The notes: generated from the sequence alone by a model not told the origin. A stretch of DNA of 52,998 bases from an uncultured Aquimarina sp. (GCA_947495425.1 CANLYR010000028.1:1-52998), one strand, 5' to 3'; positions 29,264 to 38,628 are shown, counted from the first letter of the stretch. A program made the numbers and translations.

Positions 29264-29785
29264 ATGATTGAATACAACGCGTTTGAAACGCAAAGACTAA
29301 TCATCAAACCAACTTCTTTAGAAGATGCTCCTTTTATATACGAATTGGTCAATACTCCCAAATGGTTAAAATTTATAGGAGACAGAGATATTAAATCCCT
29401 GGACGATGCCAAAGAATATATAATCAATAGCATGTTACCACAATTAGCAAAACTAGGGTTTTCTAATTACACGGTTATTAGAAAATCCGATAAAGCAAAA
29501 ATCGGAACTTGTGGCTTATACGACAGAGAAGGTCTGGAAGGAATCGACATTGGTTTTGCATTTCTTCCTCAATATGAAAAGAATGGATATGCTTTTGAAT
29601 CTTGTACTAAATTAAAGGAAATCGGGCTTAATGAGTTTGGAATAACAACATTAAACGCGATCACTACTCCAGATAATACTTCTTCTCAACGATTATTAGA
29701 AAAGCTAGGGCTTCAATTTGACAAAATAGTAAAAATAGCAAACGATAAAGAGGAACTTTTTCTTTATACATTGAACTCACATTAA
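29264..29785 (+). CDS. GNAT acetyltransferase, RimJ/RimL-type
   Basis: The 173-residue product opens with ETQRLIIKPTSLEDAPFIYELVN, which is the usual start of RimJ/RimL-like acetyltransferases. It continues with KIGTCGLYDREGLEGIDIGFAFLPQYEKNGYAFE (acetyl-CoA loop around 100) and the late motif PDNTSSQRLLEKLGLQF. Members acetylate ribosomal protein N-termini or small amines; the substrate here is unknown. It lies alone between the prohibitin terminator and a decayed region. Confidence 0.9.
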   Translation: MIEYNAFETQRLIIKPTSLEDAPFIYELVNTPKWLKFIGDRDIKSLDDAKEYIINSMLPQLAKLGFSNYTVIRKSDKAKIGTCGLYDREGLEGIDIGFAFLPQYEKNGYAFESCTKLKEIGLNEFGITTLNAITTPDNTSSQRLLEKLGLQFDKIVKIANDKEELFLYTLNSH

Positions 29786-30220
29786 CGTAATCAATTTTAA
29801 CCGTATCGAGATTTGATATACATATTGATACAAATCAGTCAAAAATTTCCAAAAAGAATCCTTTCTTTATCAAAAAATTAGAGAAACAGATTCTGCCAGA
29901 TGTAAATGAAAAATCATTAGGAACACAATATGAAACTTTTTGGGATGCTACGTATCAAGGCCCCGGGTAAAAACTCAGACTGTGGATTTCAGGGTCTGGT
30001 TGATTATAGGTATGGATTCAAAGCCTTAGAATGAAAAGCATATCGAAACAATTTATAATCCAAAGAAATGGCTACATTTTTATTTTTAATGATTTTTTAG
30101 AAACCAAAGGATTATCTAATACTGCAGCCGACACCGAAAAAATTGACGAAGACCTGATTACGTATTTGTTAGACTAGAGCATCTAGCTTGTTTTTGCAAT
30201 ATAACATGGTTTTTGGTAGA
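29786..30220 (+). pseudogene. Possible decayed gene remnants between GNAT and pirin
   Basis: No intact gene fits here. One open stretch without a start codon ends at a TAA at 29968-29970 (ending TFWDATYQGPG) and a 48-residue frame runs from the ATG at 30031 to the TAG at 30177 (ending DEDLITYLLD). Both have protein-like composition, and stops in all frames separate them, which suggests the remains of one older gene. I do not recognise the parent family. Confidence 0.3.
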
Positions 30221-31093
30221 TTAACCAGGCAAAGGCACATAGGTATTATCACCAAAGACCTTTGGAAATTGATGAGTTTTCCATCGCTCTTTTGCATGTT
30301 CGATTTTCTCTTTACTTGTAGAAACAAAATTCCAATATATATGGCGTTCTTCATCAAAAGGTTGACCACCAAATAATAGGAGGTGTGTATTAGGTTTTAA
30401 TATAATCGAGCAGCTATCGTCAGTTTTAGAAACTAGCATATTTCCTTGTTCAATATTATCATCGCATGCTTCAATGGCACCTTTTACAATACAAATACCA
30501 ATTTCTCCCTGTAACTCACCTTTAATTTTTAACTCATATTGTTTTTCAGTATGTATTTCAATCATAAATAAATCAGAATGTACAGGTACAGGAGAAGTTT
30601 TTCCGTATCCTTTCCCGGCAATGAGGCGAAATTGTGTTCCGTTGTCACTCCAAGCAGGCAAGTCTTTGCCATCAATATGATGAAATTCGGGCGCTATATC
30701 TTCTAGTTCCTTAGGTAATGCTACCCAAATCTGATAACCATGGGCTGTAAATTGAGATGTGTTTCTCAAATCATTAGGTGTTCTTTCGGTGTGTGTAACT
30801 CCTTTTCCGGCCACCATCCAATTCACAGATCCGGGAGCGATACGTTGATTTGTGCCAATACTATCCTGATGCACTAATTCACCTTCTAGCATATACGTTA
30901 GTGTAGACAAACCGATGTGAGGGTGTTGATCGACATCCATATAATGCCCTTCTTTTATAATAGTAGGCCCCATATGATCAATAAAAATAAAAGGTCCTAC
31001 CATACGCTTTTTTCTAAATGGAATGAGTCTACCCACTAAGAAATCCCCAATGTCTCGACTTCGTTCCTCAATAATTAATCCTGTATTCGACAT
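30221..31093 (-). CDS. Pirin-family cupin protein
   Basis: Pirins are bicupin iron-binding proteins; bacterial members include quercetinase-like dioxygenases and redox-sensing partners. The N-terminal cupin shows VGPFIFIDHMGPTI, then the metal ligands in MDVDQHPHIGLSTLTYMLEGELVHQDSIG and GKGVTHTERTP. The C-terminal cupin carries GKGYGKTSPVPVHSDLF and ends with LLFGGQPFDEERHIYWNFVS. At 290 residues it is full length. It is transcribed alone on the minus strand. The physiological substrate cannot be told. Confidence 0.93.
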   Translation of the reverse strand: MSNTGLIIEERSRDIGDFLVGRLIPFRKKRMVGPFIFIDHMGPTIIKEGHYMDVDQHPHIGLSTLTYMLEGELVHQDSIGTNQRIAPGSVNWMVAGKGVTHTERTPNDLRNTSQFTAHGYQIWVALPKELEDIAPEFHHIDGKDLPAWSDNGTQFRLIAGKGYGKTSPVPVHSDLFMIEIHTEKQYELKIKGELQGEIGICIVKGAIEACDDNIEQGNMLVSKTDDSCSIILKPNTHLLLFGGQPFDEERHIYWNFVSTSKEKIEHAKERWKTHQFPKVFGDNTYVPLPG

Positions 31094-31397
31094 GCTTTTT
31101 ATATTTTTTGTAGACGTTTAAAGGTATATTATTTTCTAGGCATAGTACGTTAAATTTATATTAACCTCATATCTAATACCAATTTCTAAATGGCACAGGA
31201 GATTAAATATAATATCGATGCCACTATCAGCCGTTTTACTTTAAAATATTTTACTATCTTTTCATCGCTTTTAATAGTTAACTTTTTGTGATATTAAGAT
31301 GTGCCAAATATTTACTTTTGGATAACAACTCCAATTTTGGTTTGTTCTACGTTTTTAAATGGGCTATCAACACATATAATCAACCTTAAACCTACTC
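31094..31397. other. Intergenic region between pirin and the antiporter
   Basis: This 304-base divergent intergenic stretch is A/T rich and has no coding frame that I would support. A TAnnTTTG-type octamer (TACTTTTG) at 31313-31320 is the likely -7 element for the antiporter-WYL unit, and a TTTG at 31286-31289 lies slightly too far upstream to be an ideal -33 box. Confidence 0.45.
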
Positions 31398-32714
31398 ATG
31401 GATATTTTTTCATCATACAATCTTATTATTGAGATTTCTGTCGTAATTATTTTATCATTTATTTTTAATGCTATTTCAAAGAAAACTAATATTCCGGCAG
31501 TTTTGATGCTAATCATTCTCGGAATTGTTTTACAATATGCAATCAAAGCATTTGGAACAGATTCTATTGATTTTTTCCCGATGCTGGAAGTTTTGGGTAT
31601 CGTTGGGTTAATTATGATTGTTTTAGAGGCTGCACTAGAGTTAAAATTGAAGAGTGATAAACTCATGCCTATTCTGAAATCAATGGCAATAGCATTAATC
31701 GGGTTAGTTGCATCAACTTTTATTGCAGCAGTTATCCTCAAGGCACTGATTGATGGGATGACGATGCAATCTGCCTGGTTATATGCCACACCTTTGTCTA
31801 TATTGAGTAGCGCCATTATTATTCCTAGTGTAAGTGGTTTATCTGAAGCCAAAAAAGAATTTCATGTTTATGAGAGTACATTTTCTGACATCTTAGGAAT
31901 TATGCTGTTTTATTTCCTTACCGGAAGACTAAATCCTGCAGAAGACTCTGGAGTAAGTGGGTTTTTCTTAAACCTTTTTTTGACCATTGTAATCTCTTTG
32001 ATTGCTAGTTATGCAATTATTATCATTTTTCAGAAAATTAAAAGTCAAGTCAAACTTTTCCTATTGATCGCTGTATTACTTTTACTATATGGATTAGGTA
32101 AAAAAATGCATTTGTCTTCATTAATCATTATCTTAATCTTTGGATTGGTTATCGCTAATATGAAATTGTTTTTTCAGGGAAAACTAAGACAGTTTTTAGA
32201 TTTTGAAAAAGCAAAATCAATATACCACGAATTGCATGTAATTACTGCAGAAACAGCTTTTGTTGTACGAACCTTATTTTTTGTGATTTTTGGAGTTACC
32301 ATTGTACTTTCTTCTTTATTGAGTCTTAAAGTTACACTTATTAGTTTATTGATTCTAATATCAATTTATGGTATACGATACGGTTTATTACGCCTTTTTA
32401 TAGGGAAAGATATTTCACCTCAGTTATTTATAGCACCTAGAGGATTGATCACCGTACTTCTATTTTATGCAATCCCTACTGAGGCTATGGTAGAAGGATT
32501 TGAACCCGGTATTTTGTTATTCGTTATTATCGGTACCAGTTTAATTATGACCGGTGGAATGATTAGGGACAAGAAATTGAATCCCCCAGAAGAATTAGAA
32601 GGTATTAACGAAGGAGAAAGTATCGAAGAAAATGAGTATTTTATTAATAATACTACAGATTTGAGCGACTTAGATACTACCAGAACCTCAGACGACGAAT
32701 ACGATATAAAATAA
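31398..32714 (+). CDS. Cation:proton antiporter (CPA family)
   Basis: The 438-residue protein is hydrophobic nearly throughout, with about 11-12 predicted membrane helices. Recognisable family parts are SKKTNIPAVLMLIILGIVLQY near the N-terminus, the EAALELKLKSDKLMPILKSM segment and the PLSILSSAIIIPSV unwound helix region. It should exchange Na+ or K+ for H+ across the inner membrane. There is no NAD-binding TrkA domain; instead the last 45 residues form a strongly acidic tail (EELEGINEGESIEENEY and onward). The stop overlaps the ATG of the WYL regulator by one base. Confidence 0.9.
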   Translation: MDIFSSYNLIIEISVVIILSFIFNAISKKTNIPAVLMLIILGIVLQYAIKAFGTDSIDFFPMLEVLGIVGLIMIVLEAALELKLKSDKLMPILKSMAIALIGLVASTFIAAVILKALIDGMTMQSAWLYATPLSILSSAIIIPSVSGLSEAKKEFHVYESTFSDILGIMLFYFLTGRLNPAEDSGVSGFFLNLFLTIVISLIASYAIIIIFQKIKSQVKLFLLIAVLLLLYGLGKKMHLSSLIIILIFGLVIANMKLFFQGKLRQFLDFEKAKSIYHELHVITAETAFVVRTLFFVIFGVTIVLSSLLSLKVTLISLLILISIYGIRYGLLRLFIGKDISPQLFIAPRGLITVLLFYAIPTEAMVEGFEPGILLFVIIGTSLIMTGGMIRDKKLNPPEELEGINEGESIEENEYFINNTTDLSDLDTTRTSDDEYDIK

Positions 32715-33415
32715 TGAAACGCTTACATCGATTAACTGCTATACTGGTAAAATTACAATCAAAAAAGGTGGTGCAAGCTGCTTCACTTGCTGATAAATTT
32801 GAGGTAAGTTTGCGTACTATCTATCGAGACATGCAAGCGCTTACAGATGCAGGTGTACCCATAGGTGCAGAGGCAGGTACAGGCTATTTTTTGGTGGATG
32901 GATATTCATTGCCACCAGTTATGTTTACAGAAAAAGAAGCCAATGCATTATTAACGGCGTCTAAAATTATAAAAACCAATAACGATCAGTCATTAATCAA
33001 CGAATATCAAGATGCTATAGAGAAAGTGATTGCAGTACTAAAAACTACGCAAAAAGAAAAATTGGAAATTCTAGAACAGCGAATTTTTACGTATTCAAAG
33101 CGGGCGATTCATCCAAGTAATACATTATCAATTATACAACAAGCCATTACTGATCTCAGAATCCTAGAAATTCAATACGCCAAAGCATCAAAAGAGCAAA
33201 GTAAACGATTAATAGAACCGCTAGGTGTATATTTCTCTAATAATACCTGGGTTTTAATTGCATACTGTAGGTTACGCGACGATTATCGAGAGTTTAGAAC
33301 CGACCGCATTATACATCTTATCGAAACCCAAGAGCTTTTTGCTCAACAACGGTTTACTCTGGAAGACTACTACAATAGAAGAGCGCATTTATATAGAACA
33401 AATATTTCTTCTTAA
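32714..33415 (+). CDS. YafY-type transcriptional regulator (HTH_11 and WYL domains)
   Basis: Residues 1-60 are a DeoR-like winged helix (KRLHRLTAILVKLQ, then FEVSLRTIYRDMQALTDAGVPI). Residues about 140-205 are a WYL domain (RILEIQYAKASKEQSKRLIEPLGVYFSNNTWVLIAYCRLR), a ligand-sensing module. The YafY group commonly regulates a small adjacent gene. Here the downstream neighbour at 33476 is separated by a gap containing a short palindrome (see 33425-33440). The ATG overlaps the antiporter stop by one base, so the two may be coupled. Confidence 0.92.
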   Translation: MKRLHRLTAILVKLQSKKVVQAASLADKFEVSLRTIYRDMQALTDAGVPIGAEAGTGYFLVDGYSLPPVMFTEKEANALLTASKIIKTNNDQSLINEYQDAIEKVIAVLKTTQKEKLEILEQRIFTYSKRAIHPSNTLSIIQQAITDLRILEIQYAKASKEQSKRLIEPLGVYFSNNTWVLIAYCRLRDDYREFRTDRIIHLIETQELFAQQRFTLEDYYNRRAHLYRTNISS

Positions 33416-33424
33416 AAAAACTAC

Positions 33425-33440
33425 TGACATAGGGTTGTCA
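33425..33440. promoter_or_regulatory. Candidate operator for the WYL regulator
   Basis: TGACA-TAGGGT-TGTCA is a perfect 5-bp palindrome with a six-base spacer, 36 bases before the lipoprotein ATG. Position and size fit an operator for the adjacent winged-helix regulator, but this is inference. Confidence 0.4.
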
Positions 33441-33475
33441 TCATTAGGTTTTAGTTTTGTTTAAAATTAATACTC

Positions 33476-33868
33476 ATGAACAAGTTAATTATAATCATTA
33501 TGATAAACTTATTATTTAACTGCACAACAACACCTAATCAAAATTCAAAACCAATGAAAACCAAGACCAATGTAGTAGAAGTTGTATTATTTGAAGCGTA
33601 TCAAGGCTATTCTAAAGAAGAAGTAGAAACTGCATTAGCTTCTCTTAATAACATTGTAAAATTATATTATGGATTTGTAGAACGTACTACAGCCAGTAAT
33701 GGGGATGGTAAATATATTGATATCGTGTATTGGACAGATATGAAATCGGCCAAAGATGCTGCTACCGATTTAGCCAAAAATCCAGAAGCAGCAGCAGTTT
33801 TTAACGTTATTAAACCAGAATCGATACAGATGTATCATTTTGATGCATTTAATCAGTTTGAAGAGTAA
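33476..33868 (+). CDS. Small lipoprotein with antibiotic-biosynthesis-monooxygenase-like fold (hypothetical)
   Basis: The N-terminus MNKLIIIIMINLLFNC is a lipoprotein signal with the acylated Cys at C16, followed by a Thr/Asn-rich linker. The remaining about 90 residues (VVEVVLFEAYQGYSKEEVETAL, then YYGFVERTTAS, YIDIVYWTDMKSAKDAATDLAKNP and PESIQMYHF) look like a ferredoxin-like alpha/beta barrel of the ABM/Dabb type, based on strand spacing and the YWxDMxSAxxA pattern. No catalytic residues are certain. It is the likely target of the WYL regulator just upstream. Confidence 0.8.
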   Translation: MNKLIIIIMINLLFNCTTTPNQNSKPMKTKTNVVEVVLFEAYQGYSKEEVETALASLNNIVKLYYGFVERTTASNGDGKYIDIVYWTDMKSAKDAATDLAKNPEAAAVFNVIKPESIQMYHFDAFNQFEE

Positions 33869-33886
33869 ATTATAAAATATATGATG

Positions 33887-33922
33887 ATGATGCTGTCATT
33901 GTATTATATTTGACAGCATCAT
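33887..33922. promoter_or_regulatory. 12-bp perfect palindrome enclosing a -7 box
   Basis: ATGATGCTGTCA (33887-33898) is the exact reverse complement of TGACAGCATCAT (33911-33922). The spacer and the first bases of the right arm contain TATATTTG (33905-33912), a TAnnTTTG -7 match for the DNA-alkylation-repair gene that starts at 33943. No T run follows, so an operator is as likely as a terminator. Confidence 0.5.
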
Positions 33923-33942
33923 TCACTTCTCATTAATCCGAC

Positions 33943-34743
33943 ATGATCCCAGTACACATTCAAAACCGAAAAGGAGCCAGAAGCTTTAAAGACCTTAATC
34001 CAGAAGTAATAGAATATCTGAACAGAGGAGAAATTGAAACGGCTAATCTTATAGAATGGTTGGCTGTGGATCAATTAAAACTCTTAAAAAAGATTTTAAA
34101 TGATATTGATAAAAGCGAGTGGTACGATAGTTTTTATGAAGCAATTTCTTCGCAAAAAAAACCTTCTGCTAATGCTAATACAAAGGTAATTGGCACCATG
34201 TTTATGCAATTAACAACCAATCAGGAAATTCTAAACCATTTATCAGATCACGCATCCGATGTTCCTAGATGCTGGGCCACGTACTGGGCAGGAATGCAGG
34301 AACCAGAAGTTGTAGCCAAATTAGAAACTCTTAAATCCTTTGCGGCTGATACTCATTTTGGAGTACGAGAAGTGGTTATTTTCGCTTCAAAAGGAGAAAT
34401 TATAAAAGATTTGAATCCTGCAATTAACTTATTATCGCAATGGACATCAAGTAAAGATGAAAATATTAGACGTTATGCAGTTGAAACCACACGCCCGATT
34501 GGTGTATGGACCAAAAAAATTGATGAACTCAAGGAAAATCCCGAAAAAGGAATTTCAATATTAGAACCTCTCAAATCCGACACATCAAAATACGTTAGAG
34601 ATGCTGTAGGAAACTGGCTTAATGATGCCAGTAAAACCAGACCAGATTGGGTTCAAAATGTATGTGCGAGATGGGAGAAAGAATCTCCTACGAAAGAAAC
34701 TATTTACATCATCAAAAAAGCACTTAGATCCATTAATAAGTAA
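33943..34743 (+). CDS. DNA alkylation repair protein (AlkD-like HEAT-repeat family)
   Basis: The 266-residue product is all-helical with HEAT-like repeats and matches the DNA_alkylation family: SDVPRCWATYWAGMQEPEVV, then HFGVREVVIFASKG, ENIRRYAVETTRPIGVW and SKYVRDAVGNWLNDASKTRPDWV. Family members recognise alkylated bases, and AlkC/AlkD types excise N3- and N7-alkyl adducts. Catalytic Trp and Asp candidates are within the last two segments, but I cannot assign them with certainty. It has its own promoter region inside a 12-bp palindrome. Confidence 0.87.
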   Translation: MIPVHIQNRKGARSFKDLNPEVIEYLNRGEIETANLIEWLAVDQLKLLKKILNDIDKSEWYDSFYEAISSQKKPSANANTKVIGTMFMQLTTNQEILNHLSDHASDVPRCWATYWAGMQEPEVVAKLETLKSFAADTHFGVREVVIFASKGEIIKDLNPAINLLSQWTSSKDENIRRYAVETTRPIGVWTKKIDELKENPEKGISILEPLKSDTSKYVRDAVGNWLNDASKTRPDWVQNVCARWEKESPTKETIYIIKKALRSINK

Positions 34744-34946
34744 TGCCAATTATAGGTTTATATCTTCTATTTTATCTTTGTTATCGATGATTTATATGTT
34801 CTTTTCCAAACATAGACACTAAAGTTTTCTTATAATCTCAGTAATCGTTACCAATTATGGATTGAGTTAAATTAAAAGTCGATACTATCAAAATAGATTT
34901 ATGATTTTCGTAATTTTATGTTTTTATAAATTTATTTATTTGTATC

Positions 34947-35768
34947 ATGAAATATAAAAATATAATAGTATTGGTTTTTGGTATCACATTGTTTCTCTCA
35001 TGTAAAACAAATCCCTTTACTGGAAAGAAAACCCTGGCATTAGTATCTAATTCACAAATACTACCGATGGCTTTTCAACAATATAACCAATTTTTAAGTG
35101 AGAATAAAGTAGTAAGAGGAACTTCTGAAGCGCAAAGAATTACAACTGTTGGTCAAAAAATTGCAAGGGCTTCAGAACGTTGGCTTAATGCTAATGGATA
35201 CTCTGGCTATCTCAAGGATTACAAATGGGAATACAATCTGGTTGAAGATAAATCAGTAAATGCCTGGTGCATGCCCGGAGGCAAAATTGTTTTTTACACT
35301 GGTATTTTACCCATAGCAAAAGATGAAACCGGCATAGCAACTATTATGGGGCACGAAGTAGCACATGCATTAGCTAATCATGGGCAACAACGTATGAGTG
35401 CGGGTCAATTGCAACAAGTAGCAGGAGTAGCAACAGCAGTCGCTGTAAGTGGAAAAAGTCAAACCACACAACAAATTGTAGGTACTGCTTTTGGATTAGG
35501 AAGCCAGTTTGGAGTAATGCTACCCTTCAGTAGAAGCCATGAAACCGAAGCAGACCGTATAGGATTGCAGCTTATGGCTATTGCAGGATATGATCCTAAT
35601 GAAGCCGCCAATTTATGGAGACGCATGAAAGCCAATAGTGGAGGACAGGCACCACCAGAGTTTATGAGCACACACCCATCGAGTGATACTCGAATTCGTA
35701 ACCTTACAGCTTGGGCTCCAGCTGCTAGAGCAGAAGCCAGAAAATTTGGCGTTACCTCCTTTAAATAA
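34947..35768 (+). CDS. M48-family metallopeptidase lipoprotein
   Basis: This periplasmic zinc protease of the BepA/LoiP type probably takes part in outer-membrane protein quality control. The lipoprotein signal is MKYKNIIVLVFGITLFLSC (C19), followed by NPFTGKKTLALVSNSQI, typical of the family. The zinc motif HEVAHALANHGQQRMS is present, and the third ligand Glu is in SHETEADRIGLQLMAIAGYDP. The C-terminal THPSSDTRIRNL is also conserved. There are no TPR repeats. At 273 residues it is a short single-domain form. A terminator follows. Confidence 0.94.
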   Translation: MKYKNIIVLVFGITLFLSCKTNPFTGKKTLALVSNSQILPMAFQQYNQFLSENKVVRGTSEAQRITTVGQKIARASERWLNANGYSGYLKDYKWEYNLVEDKSVNAWCMPGGKIVFYTGILPIAKDETGIATIMGHEVAHALANHGQQRMSAGQLQQVAGVATAVAVSGKSQTTQQIVGTAFGLGSQFGVMLPFSRSHETEADRIGLQLMAIAGYDPNEAANLWRRMKANSGGQAPPEFMSTHPSSDTRIRNLTAWAPAARAEARKFGVTSFK

Positions 35769-35810
35769 TTGTAAAATTCATATTCTTACGAAGATTATAC
35801 CTATTTTAGA

Positions 35811-35842
35811 AGCCGTTCTGGATGAATTCAGAACGGTTTTTT
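35811..35842 (+). terminator. Rho-independent terminator after the M48 gene
   Basis: CCGTTCTG (35813-35820) pairs with CAGAACGG (35829-35836), with an extra A-T flank, followed by six T. Confidence 0.85.
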
Positions 35843-35903
35843 AGTGTAATAAAACTAATCTATCCTAGAATAGAATCATTTTTGTATAATTTTCACACAT
35901 AAT

Positions 35904-37220
35904 ATGAGCGAAATACTACCTAAAGGAGATAAGAAATTACTAAATGCTTGGGCATTCTATGATTGGGCAAATTCTGTATATAATTTAACGATCTCTTCAG
36001 CGATATTTCCCATATTCTGGGGAGCACTTACTATTATTCGAGATGCAGACGATAACATTGTAAGTGATACTGTATATTTTTTAGGATTTGACTTAAATAA
36101 TGATTCCTTAATTAGTTATGTCACTGCTTTAGCGTTTTTGGTGGTTTCTTTTATAAGCCCTTTACTATCGGGTATAGCAGATTATGTTGGCAATAAAAAG
36201 AATTTCCTAAAATTCTTTTGCTACTTGGGAGCTGTATCGTGTATAGGGTTATATTGGTTCTCTTTAGAGCATCTTTGGTTTGGTTTGCTTTGCTATTTCT
36301 TTGGTTTGATTGGCTTTTGGGCAAGTATTGTATTTTATAATTCATATTTGCCGGATATAGCATTTCCAGAACAACAAGATTCTATTAGTGCCAAAGGATA
36401 TTCATTAGGGTACATTGGTAGTGTGATGCTACTAATCATCAATCTTATCATGATTTTAAAATTTGAGTGGTTTGGTTTTGAAGACGAGGGCACTCCAACA
36501 AGACTATCTTTTGTCATGGTAGGAATATGGTGGATAGGATTTAGCCAATACACATATTATTACCTACCCAATGGAAATAAAAAAGACGCATTAACCAAGG
36601 CGGTTATTTTTAACGGTTTCAAGGAACTAAAAATGATATGGCAAGCCCTAAAAGCTAATATCAAACTTCGTAGATACCTAACCGCATTTTTTGTGTATAG
36701 CATGGCAGTACAGACCATAATGCTTATTGCAACTTATTTCGGTATTGAAGAATTAGACTGGGGAGAGCAAAATCCAACCACGGGTTTAATTATAAGTATT
36801 TTGTTAATTCAGTTGGTTGCTGTTGCGGGAGCATTTATTACATCTAAGGCTTCATCAAAGTTTGGAAATATTAAAACACTTATTAGTATTAATTTCATTT
36901 GGATCGGAATTTGTGTGTATGCGTATACGATCACCACTCCATTTCAATTTTATGTAGCTGCAGCCATAGTAGGATTAGTCATGGGAGGAATTCAGGCACT
37001 ATCGAGATCAACTTACTCAAAATTATTACCCGAGAATGCCGTTGATACTGCTTCATACTTCAGTTTTTACGACGTTTCAGAAAAAATCGGGATCGTTATT
37101 GGGATGTTCTCATATGGTATTATAGCGCAACTGACGGGAAGTGTGAGATATTCGATTCTTTTCCTAATTGTATTCTTCGCAGTAGGTCTCTTTTTACTAT
37201 TTAGAGTGCCACGTGATTGA
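35904..37220 (+). CDS. MFS transporter, UMF1/Atg22-like family
   Basis: The 438-residue protein has about 12 membrane helices and the UMF1-type signature: NAWAFYDWANSVYNLTISSAIFP at the N-terminus, SPLLSGIADYVGNKKNFLKFF in the first cytoplasmic loop (MFS motif A position), and MGGIQALSRSTYSKLLPENA in the second half. Members resemble eukaryotic Atg22 and are thought to export amino acids or other small solutes; the substrate is unknown here. It stands alone between two non-coding gaps. Confidence 0.93.
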   Translation: MSEILPKGDKKLLNAWAFYDWANSVYNLTISSAIFPIFWGALTIIRDADDNIVSDTVYFLGFDLNNDSLISYVTALAFLVVSFISPLLSGIADYVGNKKNFLKFFCYLGAVSCIGLYWFSLEHLWFGLLCYFFGLIGFWASIVFYNSYLPDIAFPEQQDSISAKGYSLGYIGSVMLLIINLIMILKFEWFGFEDEGTPTRLSFVMVGIWWIGFSQYTYYYLPNGNKKDALTKAVIFNGFKELKMIWQALKANIKLRRYLTAFFVYSMAVQTIMLIATYFGIEELDWGEQNPTTGLIISILLIQLVAVAGAFITSKASSKFGNIKTLISINFIWIGICVYAYTITTPFQFYVAAAIVGLVMGGIQALSRSTYSKLLPENAVDTASYFSFYDVSEKIGIVIGMFSYGIIAQLTGSVRYSILFLIVFFAVGLFLLFRVPRD

Positions 37221-37442
37221 TAGCTCGATATTTCTTGATACGAGACAAACATTTTTGCAAATGAGGTAATGTACCAGTCATTCCTTTAGTAATATTGTAT
37301 CAGATTAATAACTTTAATGTATAAAATCCGTACAATATATTATACATGTTGTGTTTAGTAATTTATATGGATAGAAATATAATAATTTTTGAAGCGTTAT
37401 ATCGTTATTAACTATTTTTAAGTAATTAAATCTAACTACAAA

Positions 37443-37922
37443 ATGAAAAAAATTATAGTATTGCTAGCTGTCATATTGCTAGCCTCCTGCAGTGCTCCTC
37501 AAAAAACAGTAATTGCAGCAAAAAAAACATTAAAAGGAGAGTGGTCTCTTGATAATATCACATATGACCGTTCGGGTATATTTGATGTAAATCTTTATAA
37601 TGATGCATCTGCAGAGTGTTTTACAGGTAGTTTATGGAAATTTATTCCTAACAATAATACTGGTAAATACCAGGTAAACCAAAGCAGTTGTGCTTCTACC
37701 GGAGAGCGTAACTTCAGATTTACAATTCCAAAGCCAGAAGGAGATGGAGAATACTACTTTATGTTCAAACCAATCAATGAAAAAAAGAAGAGTACAAATA
37801 ATAATGCCGGATATAGAATGGCATTAAAACATTTGGATGATACAACGATGACTTGGGCAATGACCGTTAGTCTTGAAGGATCACCTTTTGTGATCACGAT
37901 GAATTTTAATAAAATACAATAA
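37443..37922 (+). CDS. Lipocalin-like lipoprotein
   Basis: The lipoprotein signal MKKIIVLLAVILLASC has the acylated Cys at C16. The mature part contains LKGEWSLDNITYDRSG and SLWKFIPNNNTGKYQVNQSSC, which resembles the lipocalin-type domain found in many Bacteroidota lipoproteins, with beta strands closing in TWAMTVSLEGSPFVITMNFNK. It probably sits on the periplasmic face of the outer membrane. It is followed after 13 bases by an OmpA lipoprotein and is likely co-transcribed with it. Confidence 0.87.
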   Translation: MKKIIVLLAVILLASCSAPQKTVIAAKKTLKGEWSLDNITYDRSGIFDVNLYNDASAECFTGSLWKFIPNNNTGKYQVNQSSCASTGERNFRFTIPKPEGDGEYYFMFKPINEKKKSTNNNAGYRMALKHLDDTTMTWAMTVSLEGSPFVITMNFNKIQ

Positions 37923-37935
37923 TAATATACACATA

Positions 37936-38628
37936 ATGAAGACAAATCTAAAAAAACTAGGAGTAGCTTTGATAGCATTAGCCATGTTTACGAGTTGCGA
38001 GGCTGTTAAAAATTCTAACAATACTCAAAAAGGAGCTGTAATTGGTACAGCAGCTGGTGCTGTTCTTGGTGGAATCATCGGGAATAATGTAAAGAAGAAA
38101 AACTCAGCATTAGGCGCTGTTATTGGTGGCGTTGTCGGTGGAGTAGCCGGTGGTGTTATCGGTAAACAAATGGATAAACAAGCTCAGAAAATTGAGTCAG
38201 AAATACCAGGAGCCGAAGTTACAAGAGTAGGAGAGGGTATCGATGTTGTTTTTGATGAAAATAGTGGTGTTTACTTTGCTACAAATCAATCTAATATCAA
38301 TTCAAAATCTAAAGCTAATTTGAATAAATTGGCAGGTATATTCAAGGAATACCCAGATACAGATATCATTGTAGAAGGACATACTGACAATACTGGAGAT
38401 GATAGCTACAATATGTCATTATCACAAAAAAGAGCGAACTCAGTTACTGAATATTTAGTTTCTCAAGGAATAAGTAGAGGTCGTCTTACCACCTATGCTC
38501 ACGGAGAAACACTTCCTAAGTACGATAATTCTACTTCACAAGGAAGAGCAAAAAATAGAAGAGTTGAGCTTGGTATCGTTGCTAATGAAAAAATGAAGAG
38601 AGAAGCTCAAGAACAAGTAAAACAATAA
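37936..38628 (+). CDS. OmpA-family lipoprotein with glycine-zipper region
   Basis: The signal MKTNLKKLGVALIALAMFTSC acylates C21. Residues 32-75 form a glycine zipper (GAVIGTAAGAVLGGIIGNN, then GAVIGGVVGGVAGGVIGKQM). The C-terminal OmpA domain binds peptidoglycan: VEGHTDNTGDDSYNMSLSQKRA, then YAHGETLPKYDNSTSQGRAKNRRVEL. It should anchor the outer membrane to the cell wall. Gene order lipocalin-OmpA with a shared terminator suggests one envelope operon. Confidence 0.94.
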   Translation: MKTNLKKLGVALIALAMFTSCEAVKNSNNTQKGAVIGTAAGAVLGGIIGNNVKKKNSALGAVIGGVVGGVAGGVIGKQMDKQAQKIESEIPGAEVTRVGEGIDVVFDENSGVYFATNQSNINSKSKANLNKLAGIFKEYPDTDIIVEGHTDNTGDDSYNMSLSQKRANSVTEYLVSQGISRGRLTTYAHGETLPKYDNSTSQGRAKNRRVELGIVANEKMKREAQEQVKQ

